DNA of 64,000 bases, taken from positions 152,104 to 216,103 of the forward strand of contig NZ_JAHBDQ010000070.1 of assembly GCF_019956555.1 (NCBI RefSeq), given 5' to 3'. The position numbers and the translations under genes are program-made. Positions 1 through 8,484 of the stretch are shown piece by piece (position 1 is the stretch's first letter; each line of letters begins with the position of its first letter). A model generated the notes under the pieces. It was not told the origin of the DNA, made no database searches, and saw only the letters and a list, made by a program, of their open reading frames with translations. Source of the DNA: Pseudomonas sp. A-RE-19. Lineage in GTDB: Bacteria; Pseudomonadota; Gammaproteobacteria; Pseudomonadales; Pseudomonadaceae.

Positions 1-84
1 AGCGTCACTGTGAAGACCCTGCAGTGATGTTCGAGTGCTAGCGCTGATCTATTTGATGATCCAGTCGGACACTAAAAGCGCATG

Positions 85-116
85 AAAAAAACCGGCTGAT
101 GAGGCCGGGTTTTTTG
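85..116 (-). terminator. Intrinsic terminator of the repeat-protein gene
   Basis: An A-run, a GC stem (CCGGC...GGCCGG) and a T-run lie just beyond the stop codon of the minus-strand gene that ends at 144. The structure is symmetrical, so it could also stop transcription arriving on the plus strand from outside the window. The 84 bases before it hold nothing I can name. Confidence 0.75.
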
Positions 117-143
117 GTTGGGTGTCGCGGTAAAGCCACTCAT

Positions 144-584
144 TCATGCCGCACGATTCTGAATCAGACGATCCGAACCACCTTCAGCGACGCGATTCTC
201 GATCAGACGATCCGAACCACCCTCAGCGACGCGATTCTCGATCAAACGATCCGAACCACCTTCAGCGACGCGATTCTCGATCAGACGATCCGAACCACCT
301 TCGGCGACGCGATTCTCGATCAGACGATCCGAACCACCTTCAGCGACGCGATTCTCGATCAGACGATCCGAACCACCTTCAGCGACACGATTTTCGATCA
401 GACGATCCGAACCACCTTCAGCGACGCGATTCTCGATCAGACGATCGGAACCACCTTCAGCCACACGGCTTTCGATCAGACGATCCGAGCCGCCTTCAGC
501 GACGACCGGGTGAGTAGAGGAAGCGGCGAAAGCGTTAACTGCAAATACCGAGAAAGCGATGCTGAGGATGGTTTGGCGTTTCAT
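144..584 (-). CDS. Secreted protein made of nine 13-residue tandem repeats
   Basis: 146 aa. A Lys/Arg-led hydrophobic signal peptide (MKRQTILSIAFSVFAVNAFA, cleavage probably after AFA) is followed by nine near-identical copies of VAEGGSDRLIENR and a two-residue tail. The first unit has ESR and the last QNR in place of ENR. I chose the ATG at 584, not an earlier in-frame ATG, because a GGAG lies at proper distance upstream and the signal peptide begins there. The product should be exported to the periplasm or outside. Similar small repeat proteins are, as far as I recall, scattered through Pseudomonas without a proven function. The repeat is acidic/basic alternating and Gly-rich, with no cysteine and no catalytic motif. 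It stands alone and has its own terminator. Confidence 0.8.
   Translation of the reverse strand: MKRQTILSIAFSVFAVNAFAASSTHPVVAEGGSDRLIESRVAEGGSDRLIENRVAEGGSDRLIENRVAEGGSDRLIENRVAEGGSDRLIENRVAEGGSDRLIENRVAEGGSDRLIENRVAEGGSDRLIENRVAEGGSDRLIQNRAA
153..503 (-). repeat. Nine-unit 39-bp tandem repeat within the CDS
   Basis: Nine direct 39-bp units in frame with the coding sequence, nearly identical at nucleotide level as well as in protein. This implies recent expansion or ongoing homogenisation by slippage or recombination. There are no unique spacers, so it is not a CRISPR array. Confidence 0.95.
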
Positions 585-754
585 GATGGTGTGCTCCGGG
601 GTGTTATTGGTTGGGTATGGAGCGGATGTTACGCCGAGCATTTTTTATGAGAACTTCATTGACGTGATGGTGACTATCAATGCCAACGATGGATGAAACC
701 TAGCGAGCAAATACCGCGTCCACGAACACGGGATGCCTGTCGCGTTCCTCAGTT

Positions 755-1513
755 TTACAGGAACAGGTCATAGGACAGTTTGCTGATCAGGATCACCAGC
801 AACACCAGGAACAGAGCCCGGACAAAGGGCACGCCTTTATGAACCGCCAGCCAGGTCCCGGTCAGCGCGCCAAGGATGTTGAATGCCGCCATGGGGATTG
901 CGATCAGGTAAAGCACGTTACCCGTCGGAATGAAGAATATCAGCGCCGCTACGTTGGTCGCGATGTTCACCAGCTTGGCCGACGCCGAGGCATGAAGAAA
1001 GTCGAAGGCGAAGCAACGGATAAACAGGAAGATCAGGAAGCTGCCAGTGCCAGGACCGAACAGTCCGTCGTAGAAGCCGATGGCACCGCCGATGACGATC
1101 GCCAGCAGTTTTTCCTTGGTACCGATACGCATGGGTTTATGCAAGGCGCCGAAGTCCTTTTTCCAGAAGGTGTAGATCGCCATCAGCACAATCAACACCA
1201 GCACCGCCGGCCGGATCAACGACTGAGGTACGGACGACACCGTGGCCGCTCCGAAGAAGGCCATGACAAAGGCCGCACAGGCGGCGGGAATCACCAGGCC
1301 CCAGTCGATCACCACCTTGCGCACGAAGGACCGGGCCGCAAATGCGGTGCCGCAGGCTGCCGCGACCTTGTTGGTACCCAGCAGCGCCGCCGGTTGTGCC
1401 GTGGGCAGCACGTTGAATAGCGCGGGTATCTGGATCAGTCCGCCGCCGCCCACCGCCGCATCGATCAGGCCGGCGGCGAAGGCGAACACGCAAAGGATAA
1501 CAATATCGACCAT
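755..1513 (-). CDS. TSUP-family (TauE/SafE) membrane transporter
   Basis: 252 aa inner-membrane protein, about eight hydrophobic segments in two similar halves. Each half carries the Gly-rich TSUP signature: AAGLIDAAVGGGG near residue 15 and GFYDGLFGPGTGSF near residue 145. The family exports or imports sulfite, sulfonates or related organic anions; the substrate cannot be told here. I used the ATG at 1513, where the first membrane helix begins; the open frame runs 24 codons further upstream without a signal-like sequence. It is divergent from the LysR gene at 1727, which probably controls it. Confidence 0.85.
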   Translation of the reverse strand: MVDIVILCVFAFAAGLIDAAVGGGGLIQIPALFNVLPTAQPAALLGTNKVAAACGTAFAARSFVRKVVIDWGLVIPAACAAFVMAFFGAATVSSVPQSLIRPAVLVLIVLMAIYTFWKKDFGALHKPMRIGTKEKLLAIVIGGAIGFYDGLFGPGTGSFLIFLFIRCFAFDFLHASASAKLVNIATNVAALIFFIPTGNVLYLIAIPMAAFNILGALTGTWLAVHKGVPFVRALFLVLLVILISKLSYDLFL

Positions 1514-1678
1514 GAAATCAGGCTCTGACGATGAAGGGTGGGTGAGGGGGCAAGCGGCCCCCCGTGGTAGAACCGTCCCGGGCATGCAGGGTTTGCTGGT
1601 GCTTGAAGGTCAGCAGGTCCCCGGTTGCAGCAGTTGTGGGTTCAACGGAAGGTTAACGGAAGGGCCTTTTTTGTGTTG

Positions 1679-1723
1679 CAATGCCACGTTGTGAAAAGTG
1701 CAATGAGGTGGTCAGTGGCATTG
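1679..1723. promoter_or_regulatory. Candidate LysR operator overlapping the regulator's start
   Basis: Perfect 9-bp inverted repeat CAATGCCAC (1679-1687) and GTGGCATTG (1715-1723) between the divergent TSUP and LysR genes. The right arm ends 3 bases before the ATG at 1727 and includes an in-frame TTG at 1721. Binding there would block both promoter and ribosome site of the regulator, fitting autorepression. Confidence 0.5.
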
Positions 1724-1726
1724 AAT

Positions 1727-2644
1727 ATGTTGGGCGAACTTGAAGCCTTCGCGACGGTGGCTCGCAAGCGCAGTTTCGTTGCGGCGGCACGTACGCTGGG
1801 GCGCTCACCTAGCGCGCTGACCCGTGCCGTTCAAGCCCTGGAGGAAAGTGTCGGGGTCAAGTTGTTCAATCGCTCGTCCAATGCCGTGAGCTTGACCGAG
1901 GCGGGTGAGCGCTTGATGCCTCACGCTAACAAAATGCTGGATCTGCAACGTGAGGCGGATGAAGACCTGGCCGGGCTTAGTGGTTTGGCCTACGGCTGGA
2001 TCCGCTTTTCCGCCCCCGAGGTTCTCGGACACGGGGTATTGCCCCGGTTGATCGCGCAGTACAGCGAGCGTTATCCAGACGTGAACGTCGATGTGATTTT
2101 CACCGATGAGGCCATCGACCCGGCCAAGAGCAAACTGGACTTCTCGATTCGCGGCGCGTTTCCACAATCCAGTGACCTGATCGGTTATCCGCTCTGGAGT
2201 TATTCACGTTACCTGTATGCCAGCCCCGGGTATCTGGAGCGGCGAGGGATGCCCGACTCCATCGAGGCACTGGAGGCGCACTCGCTGATCCTGCATACGG
2301 CGCCGCGAATTCTCAAGGAGTGGAATTTTCGCAGCGAGGAGCAGGCCATCAGCTTTCGGGTTCATCCCAAGTTTCGTTTCAGTTCTGGTTTGGCGGTGTT
2401 CCAGTCGGCCCTGGCGGGCATCGGAATCGCCCGTCTGGCGGACTGGATGGCCGAGCCCGAAGTGGAAGCGGGGCGCCTGCTGCGGGTCTGTCCCGAGTAC
2501 ACGCTCACCTCCAGCGGTGGTGAAAGCCCGCAGATGCATGCGGTGTACCCGACGGGGAATCTGCCGCTGCGGGTGAAGTCGTTGTTGGAAGTGATCCGTG
2601 GCTTTGGCGAGAGCCTTGATCGAAAGCATGCGGTGGCGCTTTAG
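1727..2644 (+). CDS. LysR-family transcriptional regulator
   Basis: 305 aa. The N-terminal winged helix-turn-helix (LEAFATVARKRSFVAAARTL, then SPSALTRAVQALEE) is typical of LTTRs. The remainder matches the LysR substrate-binding fold of the subgroup with FSAPEVLGHGVLPRLIAQY. The start is uncertain: ATG 1727 gives the usual LTTR N-terminus, while TTG 1721 has better spacing from GAGGTGG at 1705-1711. It is divergently arranged with the TSUP transporter, which it most likely regulates in response to the transported anion. Confidence 0.88.
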   Translation: MLGELEAFATVARKRSFVAAARTLGRSPSALTRAVQALEESVGVKLFNRSSNAVSLTEAGERLMPHANKMLDLQREADEDLAGLSGLAYGWIRFSAPEVLGHGVLPRLIAQYSERYPDVNVDVIFTDEAIDPAKSKLDFSIRGAFPQSSDLIGYPLWSYSRYLYASPGYLERRGMPDSIEALEAHSLILHTAPRILKEWNFRSEEQAISFRVHPKFRFSSGLAVFQSALAGIGIARLADWMAEPEVEAGRLLRVCPEYTLTSSGGESPQMHAVYPTGNLPLRVKSLLEVIRGFGESLDRKHAVAL

Positions 2645-2671
2645 GTGGCTGGACGCAGACCCTCAATCAGT

Positions 2672-2750
2672 GTGAGGCGATTTATCGGGGTGTAGCCGCC
2701 TTAGGCGGAGTCACCAATGGGCGTTTTTGGCAGTTACGCAATCGCCTCAC
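2672..2750. terminator. Hairpin in the convergent gap after the LysR gene
   Basis: GTGAGGCGATT (2672-2682) pairs perfectly with AATCGCCTCAC (2740-2750), enclosing a smaller GCCGCC/GGCGG hairpin near 2695-2708. It lies between the converging ends of the LysR and TetR genes. There is no clear T-run, so termination is likely but not certain. Confidence 0.4.
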
Positions 2751-2775
2751 GGCACAAGGCTTGGCTTTCCGCGCA

Positions 2776-3444
2776 TCACTCACCGGTTGAATCAATCAGT
2801 CCCTTTTCCGTCATGCGATCCGTGGGCGGCACGGTAGTGGCCGCATTGTCCCACGTCAGCAGTATCTGGGTGATGGCCGCATCAATGACCTCATGCGGCG
2901 TGTTATCCCGAGCGAGGATGGAAATGCCTTGCAGGAAACTGTCGAACACCGTAGCCATCGCGGGCGCGTGAATAGTGCCCGGCAACTGACCGGCACTGAC
3001 ACCTCGCTCAACACACGCCAAAATCCCCGCGCGAGTGTGGGCGCGAGATTGGGTCAGGGCCTCGACCACCCGCGCATTCTCCGAGCTGGGTGCGCTCATC
3101 ACGCCGAGGGACACCATGCAGCCCTTGGGATGGCCGTCTTCACACTGCATGCGCGCCGACTGGCGCAGCGCGGTCTCGATGGCTTGGCGTGGCGGCAGGC
3201 TCTCGTCCCACAGGCATTCGGTGACTTGGGCGAACGTCGCCAGGTAACGCTGCACACACTCATCAAACAACGCTTCCTTGGAACCGAACGCCGCGTAGAA
3301 ACTCGGCGCGGAAATTCCGCCACCCAGTCTGGCTTTCAACTGAGCGAGGGAGGTTGCGTCGTAGCCGTGTTGCCAGAACAGGTGCAAGGCCTGTTCCACC
3401 GCGTGGTCGCGGTCGAAAGTGCGAGGGCGGCCCATTTGCGCCAT
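2776..3444 (-). CDS. TetR-family transcriptional regulator
   Basis: 222 aa. The N-terminal TetR helix-turn-helix begins GRPRTFDRDHAVEQALHLFW and continues YDATSLAQLKARLGGGISAP.FYAAFGSKEALF. The C-terminal ligand domain is variable. I set the start at ATG 3444 (MAQMGRPR) because GGAG precedes it; the longer open frame runs back through the operator region. It is divergent from the MFS exporter at 3571, and two operator-like palindromes lie between them. This is the classic layout of a repressor controlling a drug or metabolite exporter and itself. Confidence 0.9.
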   Translation of the reverse strand: MAQMGRPRTFDRDHAVEQALHLFWQHGYDATSLAQLKARLGGGISAPSFYAAFGSKEALFDECVQRYLATFAQVTECLWDESLPPRQAIETALRQSARMQCEDGHPKGCMVSLGVMSAPSSENARVVEALTQSRAHTRAGILACVERGVSAGQLPGTIHAPAMATVFDSFLQGISILARDNTPHEVIDAAITQILLTWDNAATTVPPTDRMTEKGLIDSTGE

Positions 3445-3466
3445 TTCAAACTCCTCTGGATGGATA

Positions 3467-3540
3467 TAGATACTAGTCGATACATAAGTCGTTGACAACG
3501 AGCGCTGGCAACCCTCAACATTTATATCGATCGGTATCTA
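3467..3540. promoter_or_regulatory. Paired TetR-type operators between TetR and MFS genes
   Basis: Two related sites, TAGATACTAGTCGATACATA (3467-3486) and TATATCGATCGGTATCTA (3523-3540), are half-matches of one palindrome around TAGATACCGATCGGTATCTA. They sit between the divergent promoters, one nearer each gene. The spacing suggests that a repressor dimer could occupy each promoter separately. Confidence 0.65.
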
Positions 3541-3570
3541 AGTCTGAAATCCTCACTCAAGGAGTCTCCC

Positions 3571-4788
3571 GTGACACCCTCAATCACCTTATTGGCAGCG
3601 CCGGACCGACTGCCCATCGGCGCCTTGCTCGCCTTGGCCATGACCGGATTTATCTGCATCGTCACCGAAACCCTGCCCGCCGGCCTGTTGCCGCTGATCA
3701 GCGCAGGGCTGACGATTTCCCCCTCCATGGCTGGCCAGATGGTCACCGCCTACGCCTTGGGTTCGGTGCTGGCGGTCATCCCCATGACCATCGCCACCCG
3801 CGGCTGGCGCCGCCGTAACGTGCTGCTGCTGACCATCGTCGGTTTCTTGCTGTTCAACTCCATCACCGCGCTGTCATCCCACTACGGCGTGATCCTGATG
3901 GCGCGCTTCTTCGCCGGCGTCGCTGCGGGGCTGGCCTGGAGCCTGCTGGCTGGCTACGCCCGACGCATGGTCGCGCCCCATCAACAGGGCAAGGCGCTGG
4001 CGCTGGCCATGGTCGGCACACCGATTGCCCTGTCTCTGGGCGTGCCTCTCGGCACTTGGCTGGGCGGCCTGGTGGGTTGGCGCACCACCTTCGGCATCAT
4101 GTCGGCCCTGACTCTGGTGCTGATCGCCTGGGTACTGGTGAAAGTCCCTGATTACCCACCTCAAGCCGCGCATCAGCGCATGTCGCTGCGCACAGTATTG
4201 ACCACGCCGGGCGTGCGCCCTGTGCTGGCGGTGGTGATCAGTTGGATGCTGGCACACAACGTTCTCTACACCTACATCGCACCGTTCGTGACGTCGGCGG
4301 GGTTGGGAGATAGGGTGGATTTGGTGTTGTTGGTGTTTGGCATTGCGGCGTTGGTAGGGATTTGGGTGACTGCCAAGTTGGTTGAGCCGTTGTTGCGCAA
4401 GACTGTGTTGGTGAGCTTGGCGGCGTTTGCGGCGGTTTCCGTGGTGTTTGGCTTTTTGAGTAGCGTGCCTGAGGTGATCTACATCGGCGTGGCGATTTGG
4501 GGGTTGAGCTTCGGCGGGGCTGCGACGTTACTGCAAACGGCGCTGGCGGATGCGGCGGGGGATGGGGCGGATGTGGCTTTGTCGTTGAATGTGGTGGCAT
4601 GGAATAGTGCAATTGCGGTGAGTGGGGTGGTGGGTGGGTTGCTGCTGGATTGGTGGGGCGTTGCGTCTTTTCCTTGGGCAATGGTGGTGTTGGTGGGTGT
4701 GGGGTTTGCGATTGTCTGGGGCGCTCGGGCCCACGGCTTCAAACCGGGCCCGCGTGCGGCTGGAGGGCCTGCGGTGGCGGGGCACTGA
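3571..4788 (+). CDS. MFS transporter, DHA1-type exporter
   Basis: 405 aa with twelve predicted membrane helices. Motifs typical of DHA1 drug/metabolite exporters are ETLPAGLLPLISAGL in helix 1, RGWRRRNVLLLTIVGF after helix 2, and ARFFAGVAAGLAWSLLAGYA in helix 4. The start is GTG at 3571, 8 nt after GGAG. It is divergent from the TetR gene and very probably repressed by it. Substrate is unknown; sugar-efflux (AraJ/YdhP-like) and purine/drug efflux relatives are equally possible. The last third is rich in GGTG/TTGG codons but stays in frame. Confidence 0.87.
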   Translation: MTPSITLLAAPDRLPIGALLALAMTGFICIVTETLPAGLLPLISAGLTISPSMAGQMVTAYALGSVLAVIPMTIATRGWRRRNVLLLTIVGFLLFNSITALSSHYGVILMARFFAGVAAGLAWSLLAGYARRMVAPHQQGKALALAMVGTPIALSLGVPLGTWLGGLVGWRTTFGIMSALTLVLIAWVLVKVPDYPPQAAHQRMSLRTVLTTPGVRPVLAVVISWMLAHNVLYTYIAPFVTSAGLGDRVDLVLLVFGIAALVGIWVTAKLVEPLLRKTVLVSLAAFAAVSVVFGFLSSVPEVIYIGVAIWGLSFGGAATLLQTALADAAGDGADVALSLNVVAWNSAIAVSGVVGGLLLDWWGVASFPWAMVVLVGVGFAIVWGARAHGFKPGPRAAGGPAVAGH

Positions 4789-5142
4789 ACTAAAAAAGCT
4801 ATCTTTGGGGGCTCGGTCTTTAAAGCGATAGCGGTTTTCTGATCGAATTCTGAGATCTATAAAAGGCCGCTCTCGACTGTGGGTTCAACCGGTCTCATCG
4901 GCGAGCATTGGCAAGTCGAATGTAAACGCTGCTCAGCACTAATGTGACTTGTAATGGTCAATAAATCCCGCACGACCATCCGCAGTCGTACTACTCGGAG
5001 CCGACCGGATCCGCATCGGTATTTTGATCAAGGACAGTGAAAGCATGCTCGCCGCAATTTAATCAGCAATCGCCTCCACCTGGTTCCGTGAATCGGGACT
5101 CGCCGTACGTTTATCCCTCAATCCAATACGAAGATTTAAAGC
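4789..5142. other. Intergenic, with one dispersed-repeat copy
   Basis: No gene seen. A weak stem GCTATC/GATAGC at about 4798-4830 follows the MFS stop. At 4863-4900 there is a shortened copy of the dispersed repeat (GGCCGCTCTCGACTGTGGGT followed by TCAACCGGT). Confidence 0.5.
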
Positions 5143-6015
5143 ATGCACCTACGCAAAATTGCAGTTGGGCTGTCGGCCCTTGTTTTGCTCTCGACCGGGG
5201 CAGAAGCCCGCAGTCTGCTGGATCTCCTCAAACCGCCCAGCCAGCATCAGGAACAAACGTCCCACTCGGGCTCGATCAGCCAGAACGCGGCCCTGGACCT
5301 CTACTCAAACAAACAGAAACAGGCATCGTTTGATGGCTGCGCAGATCTGTTCCCGGCAGCGAAACCGATCAACACGGCCACTGTGCCTGCAACCATGAAA
5401 CCCCTGGCCCTGTGTTCCGACAACTTTGCGGTGCTGTACTCGCAAACCAGCAAGACGCCATTGGTAGTGGTCGAACGCCTTAATGCCGCCCAGCTGCAGG
5501 ATGCCAAAGGGGAGGAGCGCACCAACCAGTTCTACCCGGACCCACGCATCCCCAAGAGCGGACGGGCAGAGTTGAGCGACTACCGTAGCCAACATCCGGC
5601 CGTGGACCGTGGCCATCAATCCCCGGCAGCCGATGCACCGAACCCCAATGCAATGGCCCAATCCTTTGCGCTGTCGAACATGGTGCCGCAAGACCCAACC
5701 AACAACCGGAAGATCTGGAGCAAGGTCGAGTCCGATGTCAGAAAGTTTGCCAAGCGAGCCGATGGTAATGTTTTTGTCTTTACCGGCCCGCTCTTTGACT
5801 CAGGCCACACCACCATCGGCGACAACAAGGTCTGGGTGCCGACCCGTCTGTTCAAGCTGGTTTATGACGCATCGTCCAAGCGTGCCTGGGCCTACGTCCT
5901 GCCCAACGCTGAAACCCGTATCGAGCGACCGATGGACTATGACGCTTTCGTGAAGAGTACCGGGCTCAAGTTGCTGGGGAATCTACCGGTCACAGGTTCC
6001 ATAGGGCGCTCTTGA
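5143..6015 (+). CDS. Secreted DNA/RNA non-specific endonuclease
   Basis: 290 aa. Signal peptide MHLRKIAVGLSALVLLSTGAEA, then a nuclease domain of the EndA/NucA/Serratia-nuclease type. The catalytic motif DRGHQSPAAD (general-base His, around residue 160) is followed by an Asn-rich metal-binding segment (MAQSFALSNMVPQDPTNNRKIW). The protein should be periplasmic or released and should cut double- and single-stranded nucleic acids using Mg2+. Roles in nutrient salvage or extracellular DNA turnover are inferred from the family. No immunity gene lies beside it, which argues against a toxin role. The Shine-Dalgarno site is weak. Confidence 0.88.
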   Translation: MHLRKIAVGLSALVLLSTGAEARSLLDLLKPPSQHQEQTSHSGSISQNAALDLYSNKQKQASFDGCADLFPAAKPINTATVPATMKPLALCSDNFAVLYSQTSKTPLVVVERLNAAQLQDAKGEERTNQFYPDPRIPKSGRAELSDYRSQHPAVDRGHQSPAADAPNPNAMAQSFALSNMVPQDPTNNRKIWSKVESDVRKFAKRADGNVFVFTGPLFDSGHTTIGDNKVWVPTRLFKLVYDASSKRAWAYVLPNAETRIERPMDYDAFVKSTGLKLLGNLPVTGSIGRS

Positions 6016-6528
6016 TGGCTTGATGCATTGCACCCCAAAGGCTGGAGGCAACCGATGGGGTGTTTCATTCATGGATAAATGGCGGCGGTTCAAAAGTTGC
6101 TGCGTGACTGCATGCCAGCGCCCAAGAGTTTGTGGGGGAGCATCATTGGTCGTGATGCTGTTCGATAACTACAGCCTTCTCATACAAATGGCGCTGGATG
6201 ATCAAGGGCTCGCTCTGGGGTGGGATCATCTGGTCAGGTTTGGTAGAGCAGGGGCGATTGGTGCGCCCGGTAACCGAGGAACTGGCTCTCAGGGAGTCAG
6301 TTCAGTACCTGATGATCAATGAGAAAAGGACGATGACCCTGCATGTCGCCACTTCAGGGACTGGCTGATCATTCAATTCAAAACATAGGGCAGCGAGCGG
6401 CGCGGTTAAGAGGCATCCAGTCAAGAAGGTTGCACGGACATTTCGATGTCTGCTTCTGGCTGATTTTTGCCTCTGACGTGGGATAGCGTGCGACCCAATG
6501 CGGTCGTTTCGTTGCTTGCTAAGGAATG
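6016..6528. other. Gene-free stretch of about 510 bp
   Basis: Short open frames are present but have no ribosome site or recognisable product. A degraded relative of the dispersed repeat (CTGCTTCTGGCTGATTTTTG near 6450-6470) is the only feature I see. Confidence 0.4.
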
Positions 6529-7095
6529 TCATAGCTCAACGAGCTGCAAACATCCCTGTTGACAGGCCGTGAGAATCTCTTGCGCCAATTGGTCATCGGC
6601 CACAGCTCGAGCGAGTGCCAAGCCACCAATCATCCCTACGGCAATTTGCAAAGCATGCTGGCGTGTATCTGTCTCTGTCGTCGATTTCAGTCCGGATTCT
6701 AGACGTGTAATGAAAGCTGCGAGCACTTGGGTGTAGCTCTCCTGGATGGCTCCGTCCTGCTGAGCAGCATCATTGACCATGAAGGCTAACGGACAGTGCA
6801 TACGGCTAGCATCCCGATGGTCCATGCGGAGATAGTCTTTCACTACCTGTTGTAAACCGTCTTTACCAGCCTCTTCCAGTATCGCGCCCCCCGCGTTCGC
6901 GGCATTTCTAATAGCTTCGGTGTAAAGCTCCGTTTTGGATGCGAAGTGACTATAGAAGCCCCCCCGGGTCAATCCCGCACTCTCCATAATTGAGTCGATA
7001 CTGACTTTTTCGAAACCTTCCAATGCGAAGCGTCGCGATGCGCTATCCAGAATCATCTGTCGAGTGGTTGCGCGCTGTGTAGCAGGCCAGGGCAT
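6529..7095 (-). CDS. TetR-family regulator (AcrR/NemR-like)
   Basis: 188 aa. N-terminal TetR helix-turn-helix: RQMILDSASRRFALEGFEKV, then SIDSIMESAGLTRGGFYSHF and ASKTELY. ATG 7095 is preceded by GAGGAGA. A Cys (RMHCPLAFMVNDAA, around residue 100) sits where NemR-like and other reactive-electrophile sensors carry one; that comparison is only suggestive. It is divergent from a glutathione S-transferase gene with a 26-bp palindrome between them. The likely role is repression of the GST gene until an electrophile or dye binds. Confidence 0.9.
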   Translation of the reverse strand: MPWPATQRATTRQMILDSASRRFALEGFEKVSIDSIMESAGLTRGGFYSHFASKTELYTEAIRNAANAGGAILEEAGKDGLQQVVKDYLRMDHRDASRMHCPLAFMVNDAAQQDGAIQESYTQVLAAFITRLESGLKSTTETDTRQHALQIAVGMIGGLALARAVADDQLAQEILTACQQGCLQLVEL

Positions 7096-7140
7096 ACGTC
7101 TTCTCCTCAGTAAAGCGTGAGATGGAGTATGACAAAGCGG

Positions 7141-7166
7141 GACTTTATGTTCTTGAACATAAAGTC
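7141..7166. promoter_or_regulatory. Perfect 12-bp-arm palindrome, TetR operator candidate
   Basis: GACTTTATGTTC and GAACATAAAGTC are perfect inverted arms separated by TT. The site is centred between the divergent TetR and GST genes, 43 bases before the GST start codon. Its length and symmetry make it the likely binding site of the adjacent regulator. Confidence 0.75.
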
Positions 7167-7208
7167 ATACCGACCAGAATTGCCGACTCTTCCCTCAAGG
7201 AGCTACAC

Positions 7209-7856
7209 ATGAGATTGCACATACTGGGACCTGGATTTAGCACCTTCGTGCGTAGTGTCAGACTTTACTGCGAAGAGAAAGCGCTCGATTACACACACGG
7301 GATGCACGTGGATGGTAAAACGATCACGCTCCACAGCCCTGAACACAAGGCACTGCATCCTTTTGGCAAGGTCCCGGTATTGCTGCATGGAGAGCGGAGC
7401 GTAATTGAAACAACCACCATTTGCCGCTACCTGGATGAAGCCTTTGCGCACACTTCTCTAAAACCTGCAGACTTGGCCCAGAAGGTAAAGGTCGATCAGT
7501 GGTCCGCTGCCTTGGCGATGTATGCCGATGATCGACTAATACGTCGTTATCTTTTATTGCTGGTTTCACCTGCGCAACCGTCACGCCCTATCGATAGAGA
7601 AGCTGTGGCTACCGCCGAGCCAATGGCTACCCAAACACTTGGGCTGCTGGAGAAGCATTTGGGCGGGCAGCAATTTTTCTGCGGGGCGGACTACAGCATG
7701 GCGGACGCCATCCTGACGCCTATGCTCGATTATTTGGACCGCGTGCCCGAAAGTGCGCAATGGCTGAAAAAAACATCAAATCTTCGTGACTATCTTTTTC
7801 GCATGCGATTGCGCCAGTCAGGGCGCAACGTGTTGACCGAGCCGAACTTTAGTTAA
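7209..7856 (+). CDS. Glutathione S-transferase family protein
   Basis: 215 aa. N-terminal thioredoxin-like GST domain with GPGFSTFVRSVRLYCEEKAL, the cis-Pro stretch GKVPVLL and the glutathione-contact VIETTTICRYLDE; then an all-helical C-terminal domain (FFCGADYSMADAILTPMLDY). ATG 7209 follows AAGGAG; the longer frame would read through the palindromic operator. It should conjugate glutathione to electrophiles or reduce them in the cytoplasm. The neighbouring TetR regulator implies induction by its substrate. Confidence 0.88.
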   Translation: MRLHILGPGFSTFVRSVRLYCEEKALDYTHGMHVDGKTITLHSPEHKALHPFGKVPVLLHGERSVIETTTICRYLDEAFAHTSLKPADLAQKVKVDQWSAALAMYADDRLIRRYLLLLVSPAQPSRPIDREAVATAEPMATQTLGLLEKHLGGQQFFCGADYSMADAILTPMLDYLDRVPESAQWLKKTSNLRDYLFRMRLRQSGRNVLTEPNFS

Positions 7857-7909
7857 TGCAGAAAATGCTGGACTTATCGTTCGCCCAAGTGCCGCTTTTG
7901 GCTGTGTAT

Positions 7910-8398
7910 TCAACCTGTCAAGCTTCTGCTGCGCGTCATGTGTATGAGGGCCGATCGGCCGTTTCCCAAAGAAGGTCGCTCCTCAATGGCATAAGGCACA
8001 AACCCAAGCTTGGGGTAGAGCAGCAGCCCTGCCGTATTCTCGTTGAAACAGGAAATCTGCACCTCGTTGGCTCCATAACGCTCGAATGCCAAGCCGGTCA
8101 TTGTCTCTACGATAAACGTGGCCACTCCTTCGCCCCGAGCGCTGGGCGAGACGATGACATTGCCGATACAGCAAACGCCATTGCGTTCAGCTCGATAGAA
8201 ATTGGCAAACCCAACGACAGTCCCATTGATCTCCACGACGGTAGAGTCAAAGCGTTGGGAGATCGCGGTAATCAACTGCGTTTCCGTTAGCGGGAAGTGC
8301 GCCTTCGGAAACATGAAAAACAACTCTTGAGCGTTCTGAGGAAAGCCGCAGATCATTTTTACGTCGCTAGCCTTCACTGGCCTGTGGTTCAGTTTCAT
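7910..8398 (-). CDS. GNAT-family N-acetyltransferase
   Basis: 162 aa with the GNAT core. Strand 4 with the acetyl-CoA loop reads CCIGNVIVSPSARGEGVATF (Q/RxxGxG/A form RGEGVA), followed by the late helix NENTAGLLLYPKLGF. Starts at ATG 8398 after GAGACGAG. The substrate is unknown. The convergent GST gene ends 53 bp away, with no sign of co-regulation. Confidence 0.85.
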   Translation of the reverse strand: MKLNHRPVKASDVKMICGFPQNAQELFFMFPKAHFPLTETQLITAISQRFDSTVVEINGTVVGFANFYRAERNGVCCIGNVIVSPSARGEGVATFIVETMTGLAFERYGANEVQISCFNENTAGLLLYPKLGFVPYAIEERPSLGNGRSALIHMTRSRSLTG

Positions 8399-8484
8399 TG
8401 CTCGTCTCTAAGCTCCATGAATCAGTACTTTAGCTGAGTCCCAAGGCCAGCGCAGGGTGATGGAAAGTAATGATATGTCTGCAA

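Noticed and set aside
153..503. CRISPR-like regular 39-bp repeats
   Set aside because: No unique spacers; the units are contiguous, in frame and code for a 13-residue protein repeat behind a signal peptide.
99..650. Long plus-strand open frames over the repeat gene
   Set aside because: They are mirror frames created by the repeat; only the minus frame has a signal peptide, ribosome site and terminator.
5143..6015. Nuclease as a toxin of an effector/immunity pair
   Set aside because: It has an ordinary signal peptide, and no small immunity-like gene follows.
6020..6322. Plus-strand 100-codon frame after the nuclease
   Set aside because: No ribosome site, no family and no codon pattern like its neighbours.
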